From: Nautilus pompilius
Taxonomy: Eukaryota > Mollusca > Cephalopoda > Nautilida > Nautilidae
Length of the DNA stretch: 64,000 bases
Direction: 5' to 3'
Assembly (NCBI GenBank): GCA_018389105.1
Contig: JACATO010000968.1
Location: 1,576,501-1,640,500 of the forward strand
In this document: piece after piece, positions 1 to 12,700 of the stretch
Position numbering within the stretch: the stretch's first letter is position 1
Layout: the number at the start of each line of letters is the position of its first letter
Made by a program: the position numbers and the translations under genes
Notes under the pieces: generated by a model
The model's database searches: none
What the model was told of the DNA's origin: nothing
Seen by the model: only the letters and a program-made list of their open reading frames with translations

Positions 1-3000
1 CCTTCCAAAAGAAAATCAGTTTCCATTCGTCTAACCGCTGCTAATGAGATTTCTCTTCTTTTCTTTAATCGTTTAGCAGAGCCATCCACGAACTACAATT
101 GGATCTAAATCATCGCCCCATTCCCGTTCTTTTCTGTTGACCCGCGGTAGTTAATTGTGTCACGTAACGTTTCAACTCCTCCTATTTCCTTCTTTCTATC
201 GGTGAGCAACACCGACACTGGCTGACCTGAGGTGGCCTGATTTCGCTTCTCGGTGACAAATCCCCGAGCGCGGACGCGAACTGCCGTTAACCCTAGCCAG
301 ATTACTATGCCTGACGGTCCTTTTGCTCTTTAAAGAACAGACCTACTTAAAACGGAACACCGTGATAGTCAGCTATATCCGAAACCGCTGCCTTCCACAC
401 AGGTTAACAATGTGAGGGAGATATCATTGATCCGTTGCAGAATACAACTCGAACTCGACCAAGGGTTAGGAGATACGGCGTATTCCGAGCAATCTAGGCT
501 GCCCCACCCACGCAGGACCGCTTTAGCCAGATGCTCTCCTCTATCTTTGCGTAATCTTCGTGTTTCTTAGACTACGAGCTCAACACGGTTATCACAATCA
601 TTTCCACTCTGACTTTCCATCTCTTCAGTATCTTTTCTCGTTCTCCCTCTCCGATGTTGTTGTCTGCTGATCTTGTCCGCGAATATTATCCGGTCTATGG
701 GTGTGTATTTTTCTCCAACTCCCATTTCCTGTATTTCCACTATTATTAAATACCCGGCTTACACGTGACAAAAGTTAAGTTTCATTTTTATAAATTTTGT
801 CATTAAATGGTTAAAAACCGTATACTTCATTTGGCTCGTTCGCAGAACCTGCTATCGAGGGTAGATATAGAAAACAAATGCGAAGAATAAATCATCTCTT
901 CAAATGTAAAGCAGCAAGAATGGTACGATGCTAATAAGCAAATCTAGTTGAGCATCTTTGGAACGTAAATAGCATCTACTTAAAATCCTTTTTACCATTG
1001 AGATTTGTGACGAATGAGGAGATATTGGAATTTCGGAATAGCTGAAATCTGTAACAAAATTATATTGACATGTAAGTATTCTAAGTTACAAAGAGGCGAA
1101 TGGCTCACTCGGTGGTAATTTATCCTGCTCGTTGAAGACGGTCTTGCTTAAAAACGGGCAGTGTAAACTTTAGACGGGAAGTTTCCGCTGACTTTTCCCG
1201 ACAGGGCCGACGCCGCCGCGTGCGGAGCCAGCTGACGCGGTACTGTATCCGAGAACACGCCGAGGAGCTCGGGCTGCCGTCCTGGACCCTTCTCCTGAGA
1301 GAGAAAACAACTGCATTAGGAGTTGTGTGTTTAGTGATGATTACACACACACACACACACACACACATCCAGGTAGTAGGAGAAGGGGGTCCCGGGCTTC
1401 ATCCTCCTCGATGTTTATTTAGAATGGTTCTTGTTTTCAGCCAGAGGGTATCCAAGGCTTCTCCTCCATAGGCGTTCAGGGATGAGGCGAAGAGAAGATA
1501 ACGCGGTATCTCCGCCACCCAGGTCAGTCCGCCTCGATTTACTAACATCCCGAGTAAATCTCCCCATTTCCGGTTTTGTGGATTCAGGTATTTTACCCTT
1601 TTCCTTTTCTTAAATTTCTCCGTTCGCCCCCCCCTTTTCATTAATTGTCGATGTCCACCGTGTTGTTATTATTATTATTATTATTATGACGGTTATTCTG
1701 AAGCACCTGCCAGCTTACCTTATGGTTTAATGAAACAGAAAAGACAAAAAGGGGTCGTCCTCGCAGCCCTTACTTCTTCTGTCTTCCACTAAACTGTAGA
1801 TCGTAGTTCGCTAAGAGAAATCCCTCAGTTGTAGTAGTAGTAGTAGTAGTAACGGTCACCAGATTCGCGAGATCGGCGATTAACTACGTACTGGTAATCG
1901 ATCGCGGCCGGGGAGTCGTTATATAGCCGTCCACGCGCGTGACGTCACGGCTTTGTTGCCACAACCGCTTGAATGAGACGAGTTCAAGTTGGTGGGGGAG
2001 GGGAAGGGTGATGGAGGTTCTATTTTTACTTTGTTTGTTTGTTTGTTTGTTTTAAGGGAAACGAGGGCTGCCGGCGACGTATTTTGAGGTGTTCGGGCTG
2101 GTGCCTGAGGCCGTCGGGGAGTTATTTTGAGGGTTACTTTGGTCCGTGTTGCTGGGTTAGGGTTAGGGTTAGACTCGTCCGACGTGGGGGGGGGCAGGCA
2201 ACTGACTGATCGTCATCCTCGGAAAACACTCCAGTTTTACTTGGGGAGTGATGAGTGCCTGCCTGCCTGCCTGCCTGCCTGTCTTTCCCACCCCGGAATA
2301 TTACCCGACTGGATCTGGGTGCAGACTTCGCTTCCATCACCCCGGCTTAGTCGTGCCGAGGTTGACGTTACTAAGGTCGTCGTCCGCCATCGGGTGTGTG
2401 TGTGTGCGTGTACAGGGTCGTTCTCTGTTCTAACCCCCATCCCTGAGGTCACGGAAGCGGATGGGGTCCATTTCAGTTCGCTCTCCTTGTACGTTTCTAG
2501 CCCGCCCTCCACCCCAACTGACGTAATATGTACAAAGAACCGTCCGACGGCAGTAAAACCCGATCAGGTTTATTATCAAACTCCGTTTAGCGGATCACAA
2601 CTGATTCAGTCGTCCAGGGGAGGAAGAGACACCCCAACTTCTGCGTGCCCCCGCAGGTGGGGTAAAGCGAGAGGTAACCACCCCCCCCAACCCACAAACG
2701 TCGAGATCACCTGGAATCTGTGGCGATTTAACTAGTCTTTCGATAACCGGCAGAACAGCGCAGTTACTCGACTCTTCTGCCATCACCCCCCCCCCACACG
2801 AGTGCACCACCATCTCGTGTTCTTCGCCGGCTGTGATCTCACCAAAAGTTGTCACACCCGCGGCTCTACAGCCACCCGAGTTTAGACATCCCACGGGTTA
2901 CCTATGAACGCCAGAGAGGAGCTCTGACATTTTCAAACTCGTTCGTCGCCGAAATTGAGTGATGCTATGAAAAAAAAAAAAAAATGATACAGGACTAATA

Positions 3001-3290
3001 AGGAAGGAGAGAGAACGAAGGTTTTCGGTACGTATGACTTGTACTCTCAAATAAAAAGCGGGGGTGATGTAACCCATAGGCTGCTGGACCGATCGACACG
3101 TGTCTGCAGCTTCCGAAACTTGGCGGTTTCCCAAGAAAAGGAACCGCAAATCGTTTTTCCTCTGTGACTCGTTCAGGATTTTTTTTTTTTCGCATCTGTT
3201 TCACATTTTGTTTTCTCTTGATGATGCAGAATCTCCTTCCACTAACGAATACACACATTAAAATTCTCCTTAATCGATTATATTTTTAAA
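1..3290. other. Non-coding stretch with simple repeats
   Basis: No gene is recognised here. The stretch contains a CA run (about 1341-1369), a TTA run (1666-1687), an AGT run (1829-1852), a TTTG run (about 2030-2052), a GCCT run (2258-2285) and poly-A/T tracts near 2969 and 3180. A short TTAGGG-like run sits at about 2155-2170. The open frames of 60-200 codons cross these repeats, have no recognisable domain and look like chance. The 1.2-2.9 kb part is richer in CpG than its surroundings, but I see no convincing first exon in it. Confidence 0.6.
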
Positions 3291-3300
3291 GAACAGATTC

Positions 3301-3301
3301 T

Positions 3302-3342
<41 letters not shown>

Positions 3343-4113
3343 CTGACGTCATATCTCTCTCTCCTCTGTACTGACGTCATATCTCTCTCTCCATCTATCC
3401 ATCCATCTCTCTCTGTACTGACGTCATATCTCTCTCTCCATCTATCCGTCTCTCTCCCTCTGTGTACTGACGTCATATCTCTCTCTCCATCTATCCATCC
3501 ATCTCTCTCTCTGTACTGACGCCATATCTCTCTCTCCATCTATCCGTCTCTCTCCCTCTGTGTACTGACGTCATATCTCTCTCTCCCTCTGTGTACTGAC
3601 GTCATATCTCTCTCCTCTCTGTACTGACGTCATATCTCTCTCCATCTATCCGTCTCTCTCCCTCTGTGTACTGACGTCATATCTCTCTCCTCTCTGTACT
3701 GACGTCATATCTCTCTCCATCTATCCGTCTCTCTCCCTCTGTGTACTGACGTCATATCTCTCTCTCCATCTATCCATCATCTCTCTCTGTACTGACGTCC
3801 ATATCTCTCTCTCCATCTATCCGTCTCTCTCCCTCTGTGTACTGACGTCATATCTCTCTCTCCATCTATCCATCCATCTCTCTCTGTACTGACGTCATAT
3901 CTCTCTCTCCATCTATCCGTCTCTCTCCCTCTGTGTACTGACGTCATATCTCTCTCTCCATCTATCCATCCATCTCTCTCTCTGTACTGACGTCATATCT
4001 CTCTCTCCATCTATCCATCCATCTCTCTCTGTACTGACGTCATATCTCTCCCCCTTTGTCATGACGTCATATCTCTCTCCATCTATCCAGCCATCTCTCT
4101 CTCTCTCTCTCTC
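3301..4113 (+). repeat. CT-rich minisatellite array carrying TGACGTCA palindromes
   Basis: The array alternates a TGTACTGACGTCATATCTC core with CT runs and CCATCTATCC(ATCC) spacers. I count about 16 perfect TGACGTCA copies by eye, plus variants such as TGACGCCA. Spacing varies between roughly 30 and 60 bp, so this is a compound variable-length array rather than a fixed-period satellite. TGACGTCA is the consensus cAMP-response element bound by CREB/ATF dimers. Whether it is bound here is unknown. An 89-codon minus-strand open frame inside it is a by-product of the repeat. Confidence 0.9.
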
Positions 4114-5620
4114 TCTCCTCCACTAAGTCTGGAAAATGCTCGATCCAGTCCCTATTTTTTGTATATAACACATCACCACTAACTTTAAGCTCGTGATAAT
4201 GATACATCATTATTACACACAGCTCTCTTTTTTCCTAAAGCTTTCATTCACACCAACGCTCTCGCAACACGAGTTCTCATTTCTTAATTGAAAAAAAAAA
4301 AAAAAACGGGTGCATTGTGTTGAGTTGGTTTCTCTCTTACTTATGACTTACTGATGGATGCGGTGTGTACAGAACTGGAGGCTGGCACAAGTCGACAAAG
4401 TAAACGTGTTCTCTCCCTAGCCGAGAAAACTCGTCGTTAAGTCACGTAAAACGTGTGCGTGTTGTTTTGTTGTTTCCCGCTGAGACGAGGCGGGTAACCT
4501 AATACTGGTACCAGACTAGTACTCGTCTCCGCAACCAAACTAAGTTGGAACCCGGAATGCGATGTAGCCAAAAGTGACGTCAGACTGGTGCCAAACTGGA
4601 TGGAATTTCGACGAGAAATACGTCACAGTTTGTGCTGCGCACCAGATCTTCAACGTTGTGTCGACGAAGGCGATGGTTTCTTGTTTCTCTGTGTAGTTGA
4701 TCTATTTGCTGGATATTCCGAAGCCAGGTCGCATTTTCCCGGTTGGCGGAAGAGGCTTCCACGCTTGGGTAGCGGAAGCTCACTACTTCCCTAGGAAACT
4801 CCAACTTAGAATATACGGAAAAGCATACAAAGTCTTGAGGAATTTCTGAAAAAAAACTGAGAAGTTTGGTGTTGATGGAGGAAGGGGACTTGGGATTTTG
4901 TGGTACAAATATAAATGGGAATGTGGGTTATTACGGAACGATGTCAGCTGTTTCTGCATTTAAAAAAAAGAAGAAAAGTCCATAAAAACATTTAACAAGA
5001 GGATTCGTGTAGCAAAGCCACAACAGATCGATCCCAGTAGAAACAATAGCTACTTTGATCGTCCCCATCTTGTCTGTCGCTGATGCTATTTTGAGGTTTC
5101 AGGTTCCCTGGTTGTTTGTTTTGTCCGTCTAGGTGGCCTGGTCATTAATTAGCCAGCGGTTCGAAAATACCTCGATCGACAACTGGAACCGATTGCCTTA
5201 TTAGAATTTCGCCCCCCGAAGACAGTTACGACCCACTTCCGTTGTCACGGTGAATCCCCCCCGTGTATAATGCGCGTTGACCAAGAATCGAATTATGAGC
5301 GGAATCGCCATTTCGAGGTTGCACGGGGCTGCCGATCACCGTCCTGATGGAGGCTGTGCCAAAAGCCCACCAGCTTACTGACCAGTTTGGCACGTGTAAA
5401 AATCTCATTAGCAGCCTATCGCTTCTGAGCACTCGGTGTGGTTTAAAATAAGTACTCTCCATATATGCACAGCGAAAGAAAAGAAAGCAACTTGCTAATG
5501 TGCGCGTATTTGTTTTGAAAGAGATGAAAAGCAGTCCATTCGCACTGGGCTCAGCTTCCAGAGAGAGTGAGTGCCTTGGAATCATTAGAAGATGGACAGA
5601 CTCAGCCACCGCCAGGAGCA
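4114..5620. other. Non-coding stretch, nothing recognised
   Basis: After the CT array this interval holds a poly-A run near 4290 and several short overlapping open frames on both strands without recognisable motifs. I see no credible splice-bounded exon or RNA gene. Confidence 0.5.
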
Positions 5621-5629
5621 GATTCAGAC

Positions 5630-5935
5630 TGTAAAAGAACGGCGAACTTCGAATAAAGGGTCGATCCGTAGTACGCCCGCTCCCAGCCTATGTGTGGGGA
5701 TTGGGCGGAGCCCCATCTCGGTCACAAGCTCATGGATTGTGCGCTTATACGACCACTTCCCAGCATTGGAGCCTACGATCAAAAGTTCCCGATAGAGCTT
5801 TTCATTTATAGATGCGGGAGAAAATCCTCTTGGTGAAAAGAAAAGCTGCGTATGTGAAACCCAGCTGGCCACGACCGGGATTCGAACTCGGCCCTCAGTC
5901 CCAGCGGTCTAGTATTTTAACCACTCGGGTCACCA
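5630..5935 (-). repeat. tRNA-derived SINE (copy 1)
   Basis: Read on the minus strand from 5935, the sequence starts with an A-box-like GGTGACCCGAGTGGTTAAA. A B-box-like GAGTTCGAATCCCGG follows about 30 bases later, which is RNA polymerase III promoter spacing. The non-tRNA body includes CCGCATCTATAAATGAAAAG. The acceptor stem does not pair, so it is not a functional tRNA. Related bodies occur at 52.3-52.5 kb (minus) and 56.85-57.06 kb (plus), supporting a dispersed SINE family. The 3' boundary is approximate. Confidence 0.75.
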
Positions 5936-6349
5936 AGCGTTTTAATTAATGTCATTCATATATAGACCCTCCATAAACACAATGTTGTTGCAACATTTTT
6001 TGGAAGGGGTGGTGTTTTGTAACGATCCACGGGCTTCTTCTATTTCTGGAACTCTACGAGCGGAGAAGGGAGGGTGTAGCGATATCCTCTGTCTGTTATT
6101 GTTCGTTTAAAAGCATGTGCGGAATTTGGTTGGCTTGGCCATACCAAGAAACAACACTGCTAGAACGGTCTTCGGCCTGCTTGATGTTACAGATACCCAC
6201 CCACGGTTAGGGACGTTAACGTGGTTGCAATGCCGAAGTCTCGTTTGTTCGTGTTTCTGATGCAAAAACCTGGCACGGCGTCTCATTTCGCCAGTTCTTA
6301 CCGTGGATGTTTTTGAAATGTGCATCCTCTCTTTCTCAGCCTCGCCCAC

Positions 6350-6394
<45 letters not shown>

Positions 6395-7760
6395 TAGAGA
6401 CAATAATGTCGATAGATTTCACACGCGCCTAATGACAGAACGGTTTTAGTCTTGCGTAAGGAATCCATATTGTGTTTGTTAATATTTCTAGATGGCGGTT
6501 GGGTGGGAGCGGAGAGCGGGACTTTGCCGCGACATTCGGTAAGAGTTGTCGTTGTAGTTCATAAAGGTCATCACGGTAGACAACCCCGTCGATAGAGCGT
6601 GGTGCTTCGTTTTGCGTTTGTCCGCTAGGAGGCGTCGATTAATCTTGCGTCACGTGGGGTCTGGCACTTCCGACTTCAGGGAAGTCGCTACCAGATCGCT
6701 TCAATTCTGGAGATGGAAGAAAACCGAGACGGCTTTATTTTAATTCTGTTTTCAACATTTACTGAGAATGACGGCTCCCCGAGTTAGACTCATTAACGCT
6801 AAAAGTCACAATTTATTCCATCGTTTTTTTAGTAGTAAACGATCAGGTTCGTGCATTTAAATGCCTAAAAGAAACAAACAGGTGGCGCTGCTAATTTGTT
6901 GGACGAAATTCCCCATTCTGTCAAGTCGAGAGCTGTTCGTACATTTTGCCCAAGTCCTCCATACCTCACTCTTCCGAATCATTAAAAAGGTTCATTTGAT
7001 TTAATCTGTCAAAATATGTCAATCAGCCTTCTCTTTCGTTATTTACTGTTTCCTTTACTTGTCTTTTTTAAAATTATTGTTAAACAGTGAAGTTTGGTCC
7101 TCAGGAAGAAACACATTACAGCTTAACGAAGACAGTTAATGCTGTCTTGTTTCTGTTTGGAGAGAAGAAGATGGAATACTGTGGCCTGCTACACTTTCTC
7201 TCCACGAACGAGGCACTTCTGTTTTAAAAGTTCTTATCAGACGCGACCCCGAGGTGTCAGTGCTGCCTATAAAATAGTTGAGATCGATTACATTTATTGG
7301 CTACTGATCAACGAGTTTTTTAGTCCCGACACTTTTTCTCCCCTAAAATATCCTCGTGTTAGTGTTATTTTTCTTCTTTCGTTATTTAAACAAATAATAA
7401 GTCTCTGTATGACTCTTACAACCCGGTTTGTATGGTTGTCTTTTGTGTGTGTGTGAATGTTGTCCTAACCTCGGTAGGGATTAAAGTTCATCATAAGACG
7501 ATTATACGCTCGCTGTAGAATTATTTTATTTCGCTTTTACACATTCATTACTAATTATACTTTATTTCTTAGTTATGCGAAATGTACCAGACCCGAGTTA
7601 CTGTATATATAGGCCACTGGGTCAAGCGATAGATGTTTATTTTAAATAGAAGTTTCCATCGTAGATAAAATCCGGTTGTTTCTTGTGGTTTTTTTTCCTT
7701 TGGAAAGCTAAAAATTTCCATCTAGGAAGTAGGAAGAAGCCATTCGGTACATATCAGATC
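5936..7760. other. Non-coding stretch with a CA repeat
   Basis: A CG/CA dinucleotide run lies at about 6355-6391. A 105-codon plus-strand frame at 7139-7456 and a 98-codon minus frame at 6107-6403 have no recognised domain; the second runs through the CA repeat. Nothing else is supported. Confidence 0.5.
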
Positions 7761-7764
7761 TAGA

Positions 7765-7900
7765 GAGAGAAGAGAGATATGACGTCAGGAGAGGGAGAGA
7801 GAGAGATATGACGTCAGGAGAGGGAGAGAGAAGAGAGACATGACGTCAGGAGAGGGAGAGAGAAGAGAGACATGACGTCAGGAGAGGGAGGGAGAGAGAG
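7765..7900 (-). repeat. Small inverted-orientation TGACGTCA array
   Basis: Four or so copies of a unit like GATATGACGTCAGGAGAGGG alternate with GA runs. In reverse complement this is the CT-rich/TGACGTCA theme of the 3.3-kb array, so it is a related repeat in the opposite orientation. The units are about 32-34 bp apart, shorter and more regular than in the other arrays. Confidence 0.8.
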
Positions 7901-9640
7901 AGAGACGCTATACTGCACACGCGTATGAGGGACCCGGCGCTTCGGACGGGAGCTCTTCGTCTTCAGATGTAGGTGACCGGCTAGTGAGGAAGCCATACCA
8001 CGGAGGTTCGCCGAACCGAGCTGAGGCCAGCCCCCTTTGGCGCAGCCATGCCGGGGTAGTACAGCTGATCTGAAAACCATTCCTTCCTTTGTGGGATATT
8101 TTTGTAGGGGTTGGAATCCCCATATATCAGAGTAAGAAGAATACACTAACTATAACCGATCACCGATTGGTATGGGTAGGACTGCTTTTGGGGAAGAAAA
8201 AAAAACCCCAATCAAGATGTTGATACGACTGCCATTAAAATAATCTGTCAGTGTTTGCTGTTAGTTGTTTAGTCGAATCACTTACCAGAAGTCAGTAAGT
8301 AATGTTCTCAGTCTGTTTCTGTTACCCACCTTCGTATATATCGATCTAAGAAATATTGGTTTATCCTATCGGTAACCGATTGTGGGTGCGATATACAGCA
8401 GATTAAAAAAAAAACAAAAACGAGAAGAAAGCTGAATTCTCTGTTCAACGACCTAATGTAACCGTGATCCACTCGCACAATAGAGGAATCTGCGCGGGTT
8501 CTCTCTATGTCATGTGATATTCAAGAGAACCCGCTGTCTTAAGTTACCGCAAATTCAGCCTTTTCATTAACCGTGAAACTTCGAGTTATCTATTCAGCCG
8601 TAGACGAAGCCGGTGCCCGAATGAGCGGGGCTCGAGCCCCTAGTATTCCTGAAGTCTTGTTTGGCCACTCCCTGGTTGCACTCAGAAGTCGCTCATCGAT
8701 TTACTTACAGCGACGTCTTTGACGTTCCACCCTTTCTGTGGCACGCCGTCACGTGATGCTGTAAGGAGGCGCGACGCGAGGAATTATCATGTGACAGGTT
8801 TCCCAGTATTGTAATAATTAGTGCATAAGACGGCGGTGAAACAAACCTCCCCCACCTTTCTTGATATGGGTATTCGGAACAAATTAGTCTCCAGCATCCA
8901 TGCGCAGTTTTCTCAGCTTCGTTCCCCCTCGTCATCCTCAATTACCCACTCGGGAGAAAATTGCTAGCCCTGCATTGATGTCGCTGCTGCGTGACCAGTG
9001 ATGATTAATTAATTCCTCTCTTCGTCGAGGATATTTTAAAGATGTCAGCGAATCCGCTCGTTTCTACAGACAGCTTTTCGAACTACCAAGACATCGCTTT
9101 TCTTTCTAATGGAGCGCATAATTAAAAATAAAACTTGGCTCTCTTATAAACTCTGCCATGGAAATATTAAAGGATACGCGAAAATAAGAAGAATTTTTAG
9201 AAGTTTGGGAGGGCTGCTTGTGTTTTAGCCCCCTTTCCCCGGCTGTTGGCCATTGTTTAGTATTTACAAGGAGCCCTGTGGCTTGGGCCAGCTCAACTTA
9301 GGTACTAACCAGCGCGGTAAGGTAAAACCTGGCGGAGAGTTAAACAGTTGGCTACTATCACAGGATGTATTTGTTCCTTTTTACGCTATATGAATAATTA
9401 AAAAACACTTCGAAATCAGTTAATACTTAACTGTGTACATTATTGTGTGATGTTTAACGTTTAAATCCGTCTACGTCTTACTGTAGCCCGGGATAGCAGT
9501 GCATAATATAGTGAACCGGCAATAACACTGAAGGTAAACTTACTGTAGTTTCCTTAGATTACAATTGTATATAAGCGAAAGGGTCTGTCGAGCCGATCAA
9601 ATGGATAACCCGAATAAAATATTCTTTGTTATTTCATTGT
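7901..9640. other. Non-coding stretch, nothing firm
   Basis: No gene recognised. Around 8628-8640 there is a GGGGCTCGAGCCCC motif resembling a degenerate polymerase-III B box, without a matching A box. Short open frames on the minus strand at 7814-8146 and 8705-8941 are unassigned. Confidence 0.45.
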
Positions 9641-9642
9641 AA

Positions 9643-9710
<68 letters not shown>

Positions 9711-9754
9711 ATAATAATAATAATAATAATAATAAAATAATAATAATAATGTAG
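9643..9754. repeat. Compound ACT/AAT trinucleotide microsatellite
   Basis: About 22 tandem ACT units pass directly into about 14 AAT units with one interruption. This is a typical compound microsatellite and likely polymorphic in length. Confidence 0.95.
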
Positions 9755-12700
9755 AAGTTTTAAAACTAATTTTAAACGTGTAATTTACTAACCAAAAGGA
9801 AGCTCAGCGAACCTTTGCCAATTTATGGAATTCTGATTTTGGGAGACAGTTTTCATCTTTATTCATATTAAAGTTTGACTTTTCGTACAAAAATATTAGG
9901 TTTCTGTATTACAGTGTAACCTATTTCTACAGGGAGGCTTTGTTAGGCGTAAAGGGGAACATAGTATCGCGTTCATTTATTTTAGTAATTATATTCTAGA
10001 TAAGAATGTCAAACTAACCAACCATAAATCGTTTTCTTCCACATCTGTTTATCGATCTTATTTCCCCTTCCCCCCCCGACATTTAGAGGATTAGGATCTC
10101 TCTTGTAATTGGCTGGACCGCAGTCTTATGGCTGCCGATCTTTCGTTAATTGTGGATATAATGAGCGGGTAATTCGTGTGATTAGGGAGGATAATGTGTC
10201 CACGAAACCTTGCCCCGGCCGCCAGTAGTCGCTTTCAGAACTAACACCGTTAAGTCTTTGAAAACGGTTTGACGGCTCCCGTCCAGACAGCCATTTTACC
10301 GACCATTCAGCTCCATGGATGCCACTGGTGGCACCTGAGCAGGAGCCCGCCGTCGCCTCGAGGAATTCTCGGCCGTGGTCAGCGTGTCTTTCAGGGAGAT
10401 TGAGCAACCCCCGGTCAGGGGGGGGGGATTCCCATAGACATCGTGGGAGAACCCGAACCACTTCACCATCGATAACGTCATAGATTGTATGCCTAGCCAT
10501 CTAAAGATGCACATGGTTCTCAAGGATGCTGAAGATGACTTCATGAACAGCTGTCGTATAAATCATTATGAACAGGATCTGTAATGTTTTTAAAAGCTCG
10601 AATTAGTCATATTTCTCGCTCCGGAAAGCGGCTTTATCTTCAGATATGGCTTGTCTGCTGACGAGGCTGTCACGTGGCAGACACGTGTTGACGGATATGT
10701 CCGCTATAACGTCCGTCTGTTGCCGACTCCACCCACCACACATCACTGAAAACCACTAACGCAGCTGTTATTCTACAACAAGACGCCGACAGGGATCCTT
10801 CTGTTCGTGCCAGTCGGTGGTTCTACTACTTTTCGAAGAAACGGCCCACTTAATCAAATTAATCGATGTTCTTCGTTCAGGAGCGGCTTCCGTAATTCTG
10901 TTATCTATTGTAGCGCGAGCCACCGGCACACGATTTAAACCGACCAGTCGACCTAAACTGTGCCAGTCGTCTACTACAGCGAGATAATCGCGCAGTCACA
11001 CTTCATTGACTTTCCAAGTAGGCTTGCTAAGTTCCCAGTTGAATTTACTAGCTCTGTGTAACCAAGAGGTCAGTTTGGTATGCCAATTAACTATTTTACT
11101 TCTGGGTGCAGATAAAACGATATTAAGTTTTGCCATTGTTGTCTGCTTTTGATCGCTCACCCGAAAAGGTGAAAAAAGGGACACCAGAACATTATAGTCT
11201 CCTAATAAGCTGACTTAATTTACCCCTTAACTAAAAACATTGTTGTAATAATTTACCTATATCCCTTTTAGTTTCAAAGGAATTTAGGTAAACTTGAACT
11301 CGTCATTTTTAAAACGCCACAGCTCTCCTGTCAAGGAGACCACGTAGTGCTGTGTGACGTTCAGTTGTGTAAGATGGCGCGTTGTGACTTCCGTTTGAAA
11401 CGGACGGTGAGCGCCCGCCGTTGTGACGCTCCTCTCTGCCAGGCCTTTCACGGAATGATCCGTTGCCAATGTCGACTGATAGAATTCTGCGCTACACAGA
11501 GTACAGCAGAACCCTATTGTCTTTGTCAACTTCCGGTCCGCTCATCGGGAATTCGTCGTCGAATTCCTGTACTCTGACTGTTCGGTGCCATATGAACACT
11601 TGTCCCACGTCTTATAGCCCGTTGTTGTGTAGGTTTTAAATCACCCGAAGCAGGAGACAGTCGATTGTTGGAGCAGCCAGCTCATCGAGTACGCTTAGAA
11701 TACGCTTCGGGCTGCCACCCCAAACGTTGTGCTGCTGCGAACTTTATGTCGCTCTGGTAGAGAAAATGAGACGACCAGGACCAGTTCAGCATTCAAAGCC
11801 CCACCAGAAGTTAAAGACCTCGGTGCCAATTTTTCATTCGTTTCTAGAGGCTCTTACGTAAGATTCTGAATGGATTTATGAACAGGAATTTCCCCCCTTT
11901 GGAGCAAATTGTCAGGTTTTGTACTCCATTTCTTAATAACTAAAACTCTTCGTTCGTGAAAGGTGGCACTGGTCATTTTTATAATATCTTTGATATTTGC
12001 TGACATTAATGTCTCCTTAAAGTATAGTTTTATATTCCAACTTTGCTTTCCTTAACCTAACAAACTTATGGTATCACAGCAGTATCATCGAGAAGAATAC
12101 TGCTATTAATTGACACGTTTTGGACCGCTATGTGGACTGCTTCCTTTACGCATTTTTCCCCTTGTCCAACCAGGTCTGGCAGAACTTTGAAGACAATAAT
12201 AGATGTTTTCGGAATCAGGCTTTGGTAGGCGTGCAGATGGCCTACTTCCGGGTGATGCAGCCACGCGTTCGTAAACCAGAAACGTTATTTCCACTGGCAA
12301 ATCAGTTCGCTGTCAACAATAGCTGCCCTGAGATGCCTGTTCCCACAGTTCATGGATGGATAACCGCCGAGGGATCACAGCGTCCCTTTCAAATCGATAA
12401 CTCGTTGCATGTCTGCCGCGGCCGTCTTTGATGTGCGATGCTAAGATCCTGCCTACTATGCAACTGTTCGTATTCCTAAAAGCGACCGAACAGTGCACGG
12501 TTACGCGCGAGTTTGCTTCACTTTCTACGACTCTTGGTTCGTTTCTTTTAACACGTCGGCGTGGATGGGGTCCGCTGGGGTCACAGAGTAAGAAACACCC
12601 ACGCTCAGAGTTCTCTTTTTTGGCCGACCGAGCTGTCACCGACCAGCCAGATTCCCTCGGAGCAGCGCCACCTCCGACTTATCCAAATCCATCACGCTCA

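Noticed and set aside
2155-2175. Telomeric repeat
   Set aside because: Only about three TTAGGG-like units, far too few for a telomere. At most a chance or interstitial trace.
3301-4113. CRISPR-like array
   Set aside because: The regular spacing is a CT-rich minisatellite in animal DNA. Spacers are themselves repetitive and there are no cas genes.
5870-5935. tRNA gene on the minus strand
   Set aside because: A and B boxes are present, but the acceptor stem does not pair and the sequence continues into a SINE body shared with other copies.
11284-11577. Opposed open frames with AAGATGGCGCG motif
   Set aside because: Plus and minus frames overlap completely, and neither has a recognisable domain or exon border.
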